Below are positions 43,762 through 52,029 of a stretch of 64,000 nucleotides of DNA, in pieces. This DNA comes from Leifsonia sp040686855 (GTDB lineage: Bacteria; Actinomycetota; Actinomycetes; Actinomycetales; Microbacteriaceae): assembly GCF_040686855.1 (NCBI RefSeq), contig NZ_JBFBOG010000003.1:558001-622000 (forward strand). Reading direction: 5' to 3'. Position 1 is the stretch's first letter. Each line of letters opens with the position of its first letter. The notes under the pieces were generated by a model. That model saw only the letters and a program-made list of their open reading frames with translations, was not told where the DNA came from and did not search any database. Both the position numbers and the translations under genes were made by a program.

Positions 43762-44052
43762 TCAGTCGAAGACCCGCACCAGCCGCCACGACCGATCGGC
43801 CGCGTCGTGCCGCACGTCGAACACCAACGCAGAACCGTCTTCGCTGGTGCCCTGGAAGCGCCAGCCCCCGATCTCACGCGGGAGGCTTCCCACGGCGTAC
43901 AGGTTGCCGCCGAACGGCCGCCACCAGGCGCACACCTCTGCCCAGACCGTCGGCGTGTCGGAGACCCGGTACCGCGTCGCCCGCCAGACGAGCCTCGTCG
44001 GCACCCCGTCGTCGGTCGTCCACACGGCGACCGCCTCGTCGATCTCGGTCAT
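43762..44052 (-). CDS. DUF6504-like small protein under LexA control
   Basis: 96 residues from ATG 44052 with GAGGTGA as ribosome site; the in-frame ATG at 44070 lies inside the LexA box and is rejected. The pattern LVWRATRYRVSDTPTVW, a CAWW block, and a C-terminal FDVRHDAADRSWRLVRVFD resembles DUF6504 proteins, which as I recall often sit next to imuB and dnaE2 in actinobacteria. Here it is 3.7 kb from the imuA' operon but has its own perfect LexA site, so it very probably belongs to the same mutagenesis response. The function is unknown; a role as an accessory factor of the ImuA'-ImuB-DnaE2 complex is inference. It is a small soluble protein rich in Trp. Confidence 0.75.
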   Translation of the reverse strand: MTEIDEAVAVWTTDDGVPTRLVWRATRYRVSDTPTVWAEVCAWWRPFGGNLYAVGSLPREIGGWRFQGTSEDGSALVFDVRHDAADRSWRLVRVFD

Positions 44053-44069
44053 GCAGCTCACCTCATCCA

Positions 44070-44096
44070 TCGAACATATGTTCGAATCCGAGTGTA
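44070..44096 (-). promoter_or_regulatory. LexA box and -10 of the DUF6504-like gene
   Basis: The perfect palindrome TCGAACATATGTTCGA (44070-44085) lies just after a -10 TACACT (44091-44096, minus strand) and so covers the expected start of transcription. It matches the actinobacterial SOS box and the box at 40067-40084. Confidence 0.85.
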
Positions 44097-44141
44097 GCCG
44101 CGACCCGCCGACATCGCACCCCTTGCGTCGCGCCGCACTGC

Positions 44142-44147
44142 CATACT
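44142..44147 (+). promoter_or_regulatory. -10 hexamer of the DUF1707 gene
   Basis: CATACT, 7 nt before ATG 44155. Confidence 0.4.
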
Positions 44148-44154
44148 GACCTCT

Positions 44155-44640
44155 ATGGCCGACTTCACCGATCCCTCGAGCGCATCCCTCCGCCTCAGCA
44201 ACGACGAGCGGGAGCGGGCGGTCGCGGCGCTGCAGTCCGAGGCCGCGCAGGGGCGGCTGACCGCCGAGGAGGTCGAGGCCCGCACGGCTGCGGCTCGATC
44301 GGCCGTCACCCGCGGCGACCTGGGTCCGCTGTTCGCCGACCTGCCCGGAGGCCTCCAGCTCGACCCGCACACCCCGGCTCAGCCGCAAGCGACCTCCCCC
44401 GCGCAGCAGGCGTACCCGGCACAGCCGGACGCGCACGCGTGGGGCGGGAACGGAGGCGCCGGACGGGAGCCCGCCGGCCGCTGGGGGCTGCTCGCGGTCT
44501 CCATCATCCCGTTCGTGTCGATCATCCTGTTCTTCGTCACCGGGATGGTGTGGGGCTACCAGTACAGCTGGCTCTGGTTCCTGCTCATCCCGCTCGTGGG
44601 AGCGATCACTTACGGGACGGACACCGGCCGCCGCCGCTAG
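44155..44640 (+). CDS. DUF1707 membrane protein
   Basis: 161 residues from ATG 44155. The N-terminal DUF1707 domain (residues 10-65; LRLSNDERERAVAALQSEAA, GRLTAEEVEAR) is a short helical module common in actinobacterial membrane proteins. A Pro/Gln/Ala-rich linker (70-105) and two membrane helices (about 110-130 and 137-155) follow, then an Arg-rich end. DUF1707 is often joined to membrane or stress-related domains, but its role is not established. The gene is divergent from the LexA-controlled gene and ends 9 bp from a convergent gene. Confidence 0.85.
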   Translation: MADFTDPSSASLRLSNDERERAVAALQSEAAQGRLTAEEVEARTAAARSAVTRGDLGPLFADLPGGLQLDPHTPAQPQATSPAQQAYPAQPDAHAWGGNGGAGREPAGRWGLLAVSIIPFVSIILFFVTGMVWGYQYSWLWFLLIPLVGAITYGTDTGRRR

Positions 44641-44647
44641 GGCGGCG
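44629..44647. terminator. Small GC-rich hairpin between convergent genes
   Basis: CGCCGCC (44629-44635) pairs with GGCGGCG (44641-44647) around a 5-nt loop that includes the TAG stop. It is the only structure in the 9-bp gap between the DUF1707 and VIT genes and may end both transcripts; there is no U-tract. Confidence 0.35.
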
Positions 44648-44649
44648 CA

Positions 44650-45738
44650 TCAGCCGACGGTCGCGCCGAACAGCAGCCCCAGGAGGTACGTGGCCCCGGC
44701 CGCGCCGTAGCCGATCAACAGCTGGCGGATCGCGCGCTTCAGCGGGGACGCCCCGGACAGGAGGCCGACGACGGCGCCCGTGCCGAGCAGCACGATGCCG
44801 ACGAGCAGCGCCGAGACGATGATCGCGACCGTGCCCGTGAGCCCGAACAGGAACGGCAGGATCGGGATGAGGGCGCCCGACGCGAAGAAGCAGAAGCTCG
44901 AGAGCGCCGCGCTCCAGCCGGTGCCGATCGCCTCGTGCTCGTCGTCGCCGTTCGTCGGCTGGATCGGGATGGGCGACGTCACCGCCTGGAGGCTGGAGAG
45001 CACGTCCCGCGCGTGCGCCTCCGCCTCTTCGGCGGACATGCCGCGGGCGCGGTAGACCAGGGTGAGCTCGTTCGCATCCACGTCAAGGTGGGGGAGCGCG
45101 GAGCCGGTTGCCGGGTTGGGTGTCGTCGCCTCGAGGAGTTCGCGCTGCGAGCGCACCGAGACGTACTCGCCAGCGCCCATCGAGAGCGCACCGGCGAGCA
45201 GGCCGGAGATGCCGGTGAGGAGGACAACGTGGGTGGGGACGCCGCTCGCGCTGATGCCGAGGACCAGCGCCAGGTTGCTGACCAGGCCGTCGTTCGCGCC
45301 GAAGACCGCCGCGCGGAAGGTGCCGGAGAGCCGCTGCCTGCCGCGGGCTGCGAGCGCGCGCACGACCTCCTCGTGCACCTGCTCGTCGGCGGCCATCTGC
45401 GGTGTGGCGTCGCTGTCGTCGGAGTACGGGGAGCGGGCCTCGGCCCGCTGGGCCAGCGCGAGCACGAAGACGGAGCCGAAGCGGCGGGCGAGCCAGCCGA
45501 GCAGCCGCGTACGGACGTCTCCGCGCAGGGGCTTGCCCGCCTGCTCGCCGAGGAGGTCGATCCAGTGCTGTTCGTGGCGGCGCTCCGCCTCGGCCAGGGC
45601 AAGAAGGATCTCGCGCTCCTCGCCCTCGCGGCGACTGGCGAGATCGCGGTAGACCGCGGCCTCTGCACGCTCGTCGGCGAGGTAGCGTCGCCACCTCTTG
45701 ATGTCGGCGGGGCTCGGGGTGCGGGCTGCGATCGTCAT
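44650..45738 (-). CDS. Ferritin-like (rubrerythrin-type) domain fused to VIT1/CCC1 transporter
   Basis: 362 residues from ATG 45738, 7 nt after TAGACT. The N-terminal 140 residues form a ferritin-like helical bundle with iron-site patterns (DERAEAAVYRDLA, EAERRHEQHW, ADEQVHEEVV). The C-terminal part is a VIT1-type transporter beginning FRAAVFGANDGLVSNLALVL with AGEYVSVRSQRELLE. The fusion suggests that iron or manganese is captured by the soluble domain and moved across the membrane. Its -10 hexamer shares bases with the stop of the upstream WYL gene. Compare the simpler transporter at 32776. Confidence 0.9.
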   Translation of the reverse strand: MTIAARTPSPADIKRWRRYLADERAEAAVYRDLASRREGEEREILLALAEAERRHEQHWIDLLGEQAGKPLRGDVRTRLLGWLARRFGSVFVLALAQRAEARSPYSDDSDATPQMAADEQVHEEVVRALAARGRQRLSGTFRAAVFGANDGLVSNLALVLGISASGVPTHVVLLTGISGLLAGALSMGAGEYVSVRSQRELLEATTPNPATGSALPHLDVDANELTLVYRARGMSAEEAEAHARDVLSSLQAVTSPIPIQPTNGDDEHEAIGTGWSAALSSFCFFASGALIPILPFLFGLTGTVAIIVSALLVGIVLLGTGAVVGLLSGASPLKRAIRQLLIGYGAAGATYLLGLLFGATVG

Positions 45739-45745
45739 CGCATCC

Positions 45746-45751
45746 AGTCTA
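45746..45751 (-). promoter_or_regulatory. -10 hexamer of the ferritin-like/VIT gene
   Basis: TAGACT on the minus strand, 7 nt before ATG 45738; its first three bases are the TAG stop of the WYL regulator gene. Confidence 0.5.
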
Positions 45752-46750
45752 CCGAGGTTCCGGGAGCTGGACTTCGGCGGAGCCGTCGATTCCCAGCTCG
45801 GCGGCCGACCGCGTGAAGCGCTCGCCCCAGTCGGCCGCGGCCACCACGGCCTCTTCCGGTCCGGAGATCCGGAAGGGCGCATCCACCGCCGCCAGCCCGA
45901 AGAGCGCCCACTCGGCGCTGTCGGCGGTGATCCGGACGGCGCACGTGCCGTCGCCGTTGTCCTCGACCGTCGCCCAGCGGCCGAGCACGTCGACCACACG
46001 GTCGTGCGAGGCCTCGATCACCGCCTCGACGATGAGCGGTTCGATGGCCGTGTGCAGCGACGCGCGCACGTACTCGGCCGCATCCTCCGCCGGGAGTGCA
46101 CGCGGCCGGAAGCGGTGTCCGGTGGGCTTGGGGTCCGCGATGCGGTCGAGCCGGAAGCTGCGCCAGTCGAACCGGGTGAGGTCGTAGGCGACGAGGTACC
46201 AGCGGCGTTCGATGGAGACCAGGCGATGGGGCTCCACGGTGCGGGTGGAGGCCTGGCCGTCGCGTGCGACGTAGGCGAAGTCGATCCGCTCCTCGTCCCG
46301 GCAGGCCTGGGCGAGCACGGTCAGGATCCCCGCATCCGCCGTGGGTCCCGGGCCGAGCGCCGTCGTGAGGGTGGTCATGCGGAGGGCGTCGACCCGTCTG
46401 CGCAGTCGCGGCGGCATCACCTGCACGACTTTGGCGAGGGCGCGGACCGAGGCCTCGTCGACGCCGGCGATGCCGCTCTGGGCGGCGGTGCGCAGGCCGA
46501 CCGCGAGCGCCACGGCTTCGTCGTCGTCGACCACCAAAGGAGGGAGGGAGGCGCCGGCGGCCAGCTGGTAGCCGCCCGCGACCCCGCGCGTGGCGTCGAC
46601 CGGGTAGCCGAGGTCGCGCAGGCGCTCGACGTCGCGGCGGAGTGTCCGCGGGGAGATGCCGAGGCGGTCCGCGAGCTCGTGGCCGGGCCAGTAGCGGTGG
46701 TTCTGCAGGAGCGACAGGAGCTGGAGTGCTCGGGATCCGGTGCTTGCCAT
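45749..46750 (-). CDS. WYL-domain transcriptional regulator (YafY type)
   Basis: 333 residues from ATG 46750, 6 nt after CACAAT. An N-terminal winged helix-turn-helix (LADRLGISPRTLRRDVERL) binds DNA, and a central WYL domain (RRWYLVAYDLTRFDWRSFRL) probably senses a nucleic acid or small ligand. A C-terminal extension (WCX-like) completes the usual three-part layout. Unlike pafB/pafC this is a stand-alone regulator. It is followed on the same strand by the ferritin-like/VIT gene, which it might control, though no operator is evident. Confidence 0.9.
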   Translation of the reverse strand: MASTGSRALQLLSLLQNHRYWPGHELADRLGISPRTLRRDVERLRDLGYPVDATRGVAGGYQLAAGASLPPLVVDDDEAVALAVGLRTAAQSGIAGVDEASVRALAKVVQVMPPRLRRRVDALRMTTLTTALGPGPTADAGILTVLAQACRDEERIDFAYVARDGQASTRTVEPHRLVSIERRWYLVAYDLTRFDWRSFRLDRIADPKPTGHRFRPRALPAEDAAEYVRASLHTAIEPLIVEAVIEASHDRVVDVLGRWATVEDNGDGTCAVRITADSAEWALFGLAAVDAPFRISGPEEAVVAAADWGERFTRSAAELGIDGSAEVQLPEPR

Positions 46751-46756
46751 GGATCC

Positions 46757-46762
46757 ATTGTG
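46757..46762 (-). promoter_or_regulatory. -10 hexamer of the WYL regulator gene
   Basis: CACAAT on the minus strand, 6 nt before ATG 46750. Confidence 0.4.
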
Positions 46763-46808
46763 CCGGGAATGCGGTCGAGTCCTGACCGCTATGGCCGCAA
46801 TACCGGCG

Positions 46809-47762
46809 TCAGGGCACGGACGCCGGTACCAGCGCCGCCGCGCCCGGACGCGACAGCGTCAGCACCGCCTCGGTGATCCACGGCGACTCCTCCAGCGCCG
46901 CCTCGACGTCCCGCAGGTCGACCGCGACGTCGGCTTCGCGGTCGTTCCCGCGCAGGTCGATCGCGGCCACCAGGTAGAACCGCTCCGGCCCCACGTACTC
47001 GAGGTGGAGGTAGGTGACCTTCTCGACCTCGGGATGCTCGAGGAGGGCGGTGAGAGCGGCCTCCCAGGCACGGTCGGACCCGGGCTGGCCGACGAGGAAC
47101 CGCCGGTTGCGCTCGATGAGGACGAAGGCGACGATCGCCAGCAGGACACCGACCAGGATGGAGCCCAGCGCATCCCAGAAGGGGTTGCCGGTCAGCTCGT
47201 GCAGCAGCAGGCCGAGGAACGCGATCACGAGGCCGACCAGCGCCGCCGAATCCTCCGCGAAGACGGCACGCAGCGTCGGGTTCGAGGTGCGGAGGACGTG
47301 CTCGAACGTGTTGGTGCCCGCATCCGACGCCTTGGCGTGCGCCTGCCGGTACGACTGGATGAACGAGATGCCCTCGAAGACGAAGGCCGCGGCCAGCACG
47401 ATGTAGCCGATGAGGTAGTCCGTGTCCTCCTCTTCGGCGGAGAGCGCCGAGACGCCGTGCATGATCGACACGACGGCGCCCGCGGTGAACAGCCCGACGG
47501 CGGCGAACAGGCTCCACACGTACGCGTCGCGGCCGTACCCGCCGGGATGGGAGTCGTCCCGGGGCCTCGCGGCGGCCCGCTCCGCCTGGATCAGGAAGAT
47601 CTCGTTGCCCGCGTCCGCCCAGGAGTGCGCCGCCTCGGCGACGAGCGACGCGGAGCCGGTGATCACGGCGGCGACGGTCTTCGCGATGGCGACGAGGATG
47701 TTGGCGCCGAAGGCGAGCAGCACCGTGAACAGGCTGGACGACGATCGCTTCTCACCGGGCAC
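46809..47762 (-). CDS. Cation diffusion facilitator family transporter
   Basis: 317 residues from GTG 47762, chosen because TATGGT lies 6 nt upstream; a longer frame would run into the tRNA gene. Six membrane helices are expected, the first at about residues 10-32. The HxxxD metal motif of the second helix is in AAHSWADAGNE, and the partner acidic pair of the fifth in FAEDSAALVGL. A C-terminal cytoplasmic dimer domain (about 215-317) is present. The family exports Zn2+, Fe2+, Mn2+ or similar ions against protons; the acidic fifth helix may favour iron or manganese, which is only inference. Confidence 0.92.
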   Translation of the reverse strand: MPGEKRSSSSLFTVLLAFGANILVAIAKTVAAVITGSASLVAEAAHSWADAGNEIFLIQAERAAARPRDDSHPGGYGRDAYVWSLFAAVGLFTAGAVVSIMHGVSALSAEEEDTDYLIGYIVLAAAFVFEGISFIQSYRQAHAKASDAGTNTFEHVLRTSNPTLRAVFAEDSAALVGLVIAFLGLLLHELTGNPFWDALGSILVGVLLAIVAFVLIERNRRFLVGQPGSDRAWEAALTALLEHPEVEKVTYLHLEYVGPERFYLVAAIDLRGNDREADVAVDLRDVEAALEESPWITEAVLTLSRPGAAALVPASVP

Positions 47763-47768
47763 AGCGAC

Positions 47769-47774
47769 ACCATA
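47769..47774 (-). promoter_or_regulatory. -10 hexamer of the CDF transporter gene
   Basis: TATGGT on the minus strand, 6 nt before GTG 47762. Confidence 0.5.
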
Positions 47775-47793
47775 GCCCTGCTCCGGGAACGCG

Positions 47794-47823
47794 GAAGGCC
47801 CCGGTCGTGCGACCGGGGCCTTC
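47794..47823 (-). terminator. Terminator downstream of tRNA-Leu
   Basis: A perfect 14-bp stem GAAGGCCCCGGTCG with a 2-nt loop lies 6 bp after the tRNA and before the CDF promoter. The palindrome is near-symmetric and could act in both directions. Confidence 0.7.
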
Positions 47824-47828
47824 GTCTG

Positions 47829-47913
47829 TGTCCGAGGGGGGACTTGAACCCCCACGCCCTATACGGGCACTAGCACCTCAAGCTAGCGCGTCTGCCATTT
47901 CCGCCACCCGGAC
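47829..47913 (-). tRNA. tRNA-Leu (anticodon GAG)
   Basis: 85 nt on the minus strand. The acceptor arms GTCCGGG and CTCGGAC pair with one G-T. The anticodon stem CTAGC/GCTAG holds loop TTGAGGT, giving anticodon GAG for CUC. A long variable arm (class II) and a T arm GGGGG-TTCAAGT-CCCCC are present. CCA is not encoded. CUC is among the commonest Leu codons in this GC-rich genome. Confidence 0.95.
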
Positions 47914-48034
47914 AGGTGTTCTCGGCCTCCGGATCACTCCGGCTGCCGAAGAAAGACGATAGCACGGTTTTCACCCGCCCTTTCACTCCTCTACACACCC
48001 CGGGCGTGGCGGGACAGCGCTGCGCGGCGCCCGG

Positions 48035-48040
48035 TAGCGT
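48035..48040 (+). promoter_or_regulatory. -10 hexamer of the M20 peptidase gene
   Basis: TAGCGT, 6 nt before ATG 48047. Confidence 0.45.
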
Positions 48041-48046
48041 AAAGGG

Positions 48047-49366
48047 ATGACCGACGAACTCCGCACCGCAGAGACCGAGCTCGACGAGACAGCGATCATC
48101 GCGCGCGACCTGATCCGATTCGACACCACGAACTTCGGCGAGGGCCGTTCGAACGGCGAGACCGAGGCGGCGGAGTACGTCGAGGCGAAGCTGGCGGCCC
48201 TCGGTCTCGCGCCCCAGGTGTTCGAGTCCGACCCCGGACGCGCGAGCGTCGTCGCCCGCGTGGAGGGCGCCGACCCCGGCAAGCCGGCCCTCGTCGTGCA
48301 CGGGCACCTCGACGTCGTCCCCGCCGACGCCCGCACCTGGACCGTCGACCCGTTCGGCGGTGAGATCAAGGACGGCCTGCTCTGGGGTCGCGGCGCGGTC
48401 GACATGAAGAACATGGACGCGATGATCCTGACCGCGGTCGGCGACATCCTGAACGCGGGGGAGCGGCCCGCACGCGACCTCGTCGTGGCCTTCTTCGCCG
48501 ACGAGGAGGACGGCGGCCGCCGCGGGTCGCACCACCTGGTCGACAACCACCCCGAGCTGTTCGCGGGTGCGACCGAGGCGATCAGCGAGGTCGGCGGCTA
48601 CTCCATCGACCTCGCGGGCCGGCGCGCCTACCTGCTGCAGACCGGCGAGAAGTCGCTGGTCTGGATCAAGCTGATCGCGCGCGGCCGCGCGGCGCACGGC
48701 TCGCGCCTCATCCGCGACAACGCGATCACGAAGCTCGCGGAGGCCGTCGTGACCATCGGCCGCGAGGACTGGCCCATCCAGCTCACCGCGACGACCACCC
48801 GCCTCATCGGCGAGCTCGGCCGTCTGCTCGACGTCGACCCGCAGCGCATCGGGCCGGACGAGGTCGTGATCCGCACGGGCACGGCCGCAGGGTTCATCCT
48901 CGCCACGCTCCGGACGACGACCAACCCGACACTGCTCGAGGCCGGGTACAAGCACAACGTGATCCCGGACACGGCCGAGGCGCTGGTCGACATCCGCACG
49001 CTCCCCGGCGAGGAGGACGCGGTGCTCGCGCGCGTCCGCGAGCTCGTCGGAGACGACGTCGAGATCCAGGTGATGCACCGTGACATCGGCCTGGAGGCGG
49101 AGTTCGGCGGGGGGCTCGTCGACGCGATCACCGGGACGCTCAACCAGCACGACCCCGACGCGCCGGTGCTGCCCTACCTGCTCTCCGGCGGCACGGACAA
49201 CAAGGCGCTGAGCAAGCTCGGGATCACCGGCTACGGTTTCGCCCCGCTCCGACTGCCCGCCGAGCTCGACTTCCCCGGCATGTTCCACGGCGTTGACGAG
49301 CGCGTGCCGCTCGACGCGCTAGTGTTCGGGAGGACCGTGCTCCGCGATCTTCTGCGCAGCTACTAG
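48047..49366 (+). CDS. M20 family metallopeptidase
   Basis: 439 residues from ATG 48047. It is a zinc peptidase of the M20/M25/M40 (ArgE/DapE/CPG2) family with metal ligands in VVHGHLDVVPAD, the bridging Asp in GRGAVDMKNM and the general base in FFADEEDGG. A lid/dimerisation domain occupies about 190-310, and the last ligand His is in FHGVDERVP. The group hydrolyses dipeptides or N-acyl amino acids; the exact substrate cannot be read from the sequence. It is followed by uppP after 43 bp. Confidence 0.92.
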   Translation: MTDELRTAETELDETAIIARDLIRFDTTNFGEGRSNGETEAAEYVEAKLAALGLAPQVFESDPGRASVVARVEGADPGKPALVVHGHLDVVPADARTWTVDPFGGEIKDGLLWGRGAVDMKNMDAMILTAVGDILNAGERPARDLVVAFFADEEDGGRRGSHHLVDNHPELFAGATEAISEVGGYSIDLAGRRAYLLQTGEKSLVWIKLIARGRAAHGSRLIRDNAITKLAEAVVTIGREDWPIQLTATTTRLIGELGRLLDVDPQRIGPDEVVIRTGTAAGFILATLRTTTNPTLLEAGYKHNVIPDTAEALVDIRTLPGEEDAVLARVRELVGDDVEIQVMHRDIGLEAEFGGGLVDAITGTLNQHDPDAPVLPYLLSGGTDNKALSKLGITGYGFAPLRLPAELDFPGMFHGVDERVPLDALVFGRTVLRDLLRSY

Positions 49367-49409
49367 GCCCGCCCGTCCGACTCCTACCCCCGGGAGCGTC
49401 TACACCGCC

Positions 49410-50273
49410 ATGGAATTCATCAACGCCCTGATCCTCGGCTTCGTGCAGGGACTCACCGAGTTCCTGCCGATCTCGTCGTCGGCCCACATCCGCATCGTCG
49501 GCGAACTGCTCGGCACAGGTGCCGACCCGGGCGCCCGGTTCACCGCCATCATCCAGCTCGGCACCGAGGCCGCCGTGCTGCTCTACTTCTGGCGCGACAT
49601 CGCGCGCATCGTCGCGCAGTGGTTCCGAGCGCTGTTCGGGCGCATCCCGCGCAACGACCCGGACGCGAGGATGGGCTGGCTGGTGATCATCGGCAGCATC
49701 CCGATCGTGGTCCTCGGCCTGCTCTTCCAGAACCAGATCGAGACCGTCTTCCGGTCGCTCTGGATCGTCGCGACCACGCTGATCGTGTTCGGCATCCTGC
49801 TCGGCATCGCGGACTGGGTGGGGGCGAAGACGAAGCGGCTGCGGGATCTGACGTGGGTCGACGGCATCATCTACGGCTTCGCCCAGGCGCTCGCGCTCAT
49901 CCCGGGCGTCTCGCGCTCGGGCGGCACCATCACCGCCGGTCTGTTCATGGGCTACCAGCGCCGTGCTGCCGCACGCTACTCGTTCCTGCTCGCGATCCCC
50001 GCCGTGTTCGGCAGCGGCCTGTACCAGCTGTACAAGGCGATCAAGGAGCCCTGCACCCAGGCGCTGGCCCAGGCCGGCACCTGCACGGTCGAGGTGTTCG
50101 GCCCGGTCGAGACCGCCGCGGCGACCGTCGTCGCGTTCGTCGTCGGCCTGCTGGTGATCGCCCTGTTCATGGGCTACATCTCGCGCCGCAGCTTCCTGCC
50201 GTTCGTCATCTACCGCATCGTGCTCGGCGTGCTGCTGATGGTCCTGCTCGCCACCGGCGTGCTGCAGGCCTGA
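49410..50273 (+). CDS. uppP: Undecaprenyl-diphosphatase
   Basis: 287 residues from ATG 49410. It is a membrane enzyme of about eight helices that recycles the lipid carrier of cell-wall synthesis by removing a phosphate from undecaprenyl diphosphate. Both signature blocks are present: GFVQGLTEFLPISSSAH near the N-terminus and PGVSRSGGTI at about residue 166. Overproduction of this family gives bacitracin resistance. A short extracellular loop with two Cys (EPCTQALAQAGTC) near residue 215 is unusual. It converges with the PAC2 gene, with 7 bp between stops. Confidence 0.95.
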   Translation: MEFINALILGFVQGLTEFLPISSSAHIRIVGELLGTGADPGARFTAIIQLGTEAAVLLYFWRDIARIVAQWFRALFGRIPRNDPDARMGWLVIIGSIPIVVLGLLFQNQIETVFRSLWIVATTLIVFGILLGIADWVGAKTKRLRDLTWVDGIIYGFAQALALIPGVSRSGGTITAGLFMGYQRRAAARYSFLLAIPAVFGSGLYQLYKAIKEPCTQALAQAGTCTVEVFGPVETAAATVVAFVVGLLVIALFMGYISRRSFLPFVIYRIVLGVLLMVLLATGVLQA

Positions 50274-50280
50274 CGGCCGC

Positions 50281-51216
50281 TCAGCCGCGGCGCGGGTCGT
50301 CGGGCGCTCGGCCGGCTGTGCCGCCGTCGCGTCCGTCGCCACGCCGGCGCAGGTACCGCTCGAACTCCTGCGCGATCGCCTCGCCGCTCGCCTCGGGCGA
50401 GTCGACGGTGTCGCGCGCCTGCTCGAGCTGCTGGATGTAGGACGCCATCTCCTCGTCGTCCGCCGCGAGCGCGTCGATCCCCGCCTCCCAGGCCGCCGCC
50501 TCGTCGACGAGGGTGCCGCGGGGGATGGTCACGTCGACCAGCTCCTCGAGCTTGTCGATCAGCGCCAGCACCGCCTTGGGGCTCGGCGCGTTGTGCACGT
50601 AGTGGGGCACGGACGCCCAGATCATGATGGTCGGGATGCCGACGTCCTCCGCGCCCTCGGCGAGCGCGCTCAGGATGCCGACCGGCCCCTCGTAGGTCGA
50701 CCGCTCCACGCCGAGCTCGGCCCGCACCGCGGCGTTGTCGCTGGAGGCGAACACCGAGATCGGCCGCGTGTGCGGCACGTCGGCGAGCATCGCGCCGAGG
50801 AAGACGACTGCTCCGATGTCGGCGGCGAGCGCCACATCCATGATCTCGGCGGTGAAGCTGCGCCAGCTGCGGGACGGCTCGGTGCCGAGGAGCAGGAAGA
50901 TGTTGCCCGCGTTGTCGCCGGTCACGGTGAGCTCGGCGTCGCCGGCGAGGTCTTCCCCGATGCGTCCGGGGAGCGACGGTCCGTAGACCACGGCGGACGG
51001 CCAGATGAGCCGCCTGCGCCCGTCGTCGTCGGTCACCACGGGCCGGTTGAACTGGAAGTCGAAGTAGAGCTCGGGATCGACCTCGGCGATCGGCACCACC
51101 TCGAGTTGCTCCTTGAGCGTCTTCACTGCGCCGCTGGCCGCCTCACCGGCGTCGTTCCATCCCTCGAACGCCACCACGAGGATGCGGCCACCGAGGATGT
51201 TCTGTCCGTCAGTCAC
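50281..51216 (-). CDS. PAC2 family protein (proteasome assembly chaperone-like)
   Basis: 311 residues from GTG 51216, with a GGACGAGGGA ribosome region upstream. It opens ILVVAFEGWNDAGEAASGAV, the PAC2 family hallmark, with ADVPHTRPISVFAS and PTIMIWASVPHYVHNAPSP further on; the charged C-terminal tail (EFERYLRRRGDG) is disordered. Archaeal and eukaryotic relatives help build proteasomes. Actinobacterial members lie in the proteasome region (Rv2125 in M. tuberculosis), but a chaperone function is not shown for them. In this window the proteasome genes themselves are absent. Confidence 0.9.
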   Translation of the reverse strand: MTDGQNILGGRILVVAFEGWNDAGEAASGAVKTLKEQLEVVPIAEVDPELYFDFQFNRPVVTDDDGRRRLIWPSAVVYGPSLPGRIGEDLAGDAELTVTGDNAGNIFLLLGTEPSRSWRSFTAEIMDVALAADIGAVVFLGAMLADVPHTRPISVFASSDNAAVRAELGVERSTYEGPVGILSALAEGAEDVGIPTIMIWASVPHYVHNAPSPKAVLALIDKLEELVDVTIPRGTLVDEAAAWEAGIDALAADDEEMASYIQQLEQARDTVDSPEASGEAIAQEFERYLRRRGDGRDGGTAGRAPDDPRRG

Positions 51217-51289
51217 GAAGTCGTCCCTCGTCCTTCCCGGCGACCGGTCGGGCCGCCATCCCTCAAGGATAGGCCCGCCCCTCTCCCGA

Positions 51290-51295
51290 TAGACT
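51290..51295 (+). promoter_or_regulatory. -10 hexamer of the HAD-trmI unit
   Basis: TAGACT, 8 nt before GTG 51304. Confidence 0.45.
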
Positions 51296-51303
51296 TGCCC
51301 GTT

Positions 51304-52029
51304 GTGACCGCGTCTTCCCCCCGCAGCGAACAGGCCCCCAGCACCACCGAGGCCGACGGGCTGCCCGCCGCCGTCCTCTGGGACATGGACGGCACCCTCG
51401 TCGACACCGAGCCGTACTGGATGGCGTCCGAGCAGGAGCTCGTCGGCTCGTTCGGCGGCACCTGGACGCACGACGACGGCCTGCTGCTCGTCGGCCTGGG
51501 TCTGTGGAACTCCGCCGAGATCCTGCGGTCGCGCGGCGTCGCGATGGAGGCGGACGAGATCGTCCACTGGCTGACCGACCGCGTGCAGCGCAAGCTCGAC
51601 GAGGAGGGCGTCCCGTGGCGCCCGGGAGCCCGCGAGCTGCTGGAGTCCCTGCGTGAGCGCGGCATCCGTACCGCGCTGGTGACCATGTCGGTGCGCCGGA
51701 TGGCGGAGCAGATCGTGTCGCACATCCCGTTCGACGCGTTCGACGTGATCGTGAGCGGCGACGAGGTGGAGGAGCCCAAGCCGGCTCCGGAGCCCTATCT
51801 GCGTGCAGCACGGCTGCTCGGGATCGACGCCGCCGACGCGGTCGCGATCGAGGACTCGCTGGTCGGGCTGGCCTCGGCGGTCGACTCCGGCGCCGTCACG
51901 ATCGGCGTGCCGCACATCGTCCCGCTGCCCGAGTCGGACGAGCACACCCTGTGGGAGTCGCTGGCGGGCCGCACCGCCGACGACGTGATCGCCGTGGCGC
52001 GGGCGCGCCGCGAGGAGGCCGGCCGATGA
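51304..52029 (+). CDS. HAD-superfamily hydrolase
   Basis: 241 residues from GTG 51304. All four HAD motifs are clear: LWDMDGTLVDTEPYW (nucleophile and acid Asp), TALVTMSV, the Lys of EEPKPAPEPYL, and AIEDSLVG. A helical cap (about 35-100) is of the beta-phosphoglucomutase/phosphatase type. It probably removes phosphate from a sugar phosphate or similar metabolite; the substrate is not known. It is translationally coupled to trmI (ATGA overlap). Confidence 0.9.
   Translation: MTASSPRSEQAPSTTEADGLPAAVLWDMDGTLVDTEPYWMASEQELVGSFGGTWTHDDGLLLVGLGLWNSAEILRSRGVAMEADEIVHWLTDRVQRKLDEEGVPWRPGARELLESLRERGIRTALVTMSVRRMAEQIVSHIPFDAFDVIVSGDEVEEPKPAPEPYLRAARLLGIDAADAVAIEDSLVGLASAVDSGAVTIGVPHIVPLPESDEHTLWESLAGRTADDVIAVARARREEAGR

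Noticed and set aside
44053..44070. ATG at 44070 as start of the DUF6504-like gene
   Set aside because: It lies inside the LexA operator and close to the expected transcription start; ATG 44052 has a proper ribosome site.
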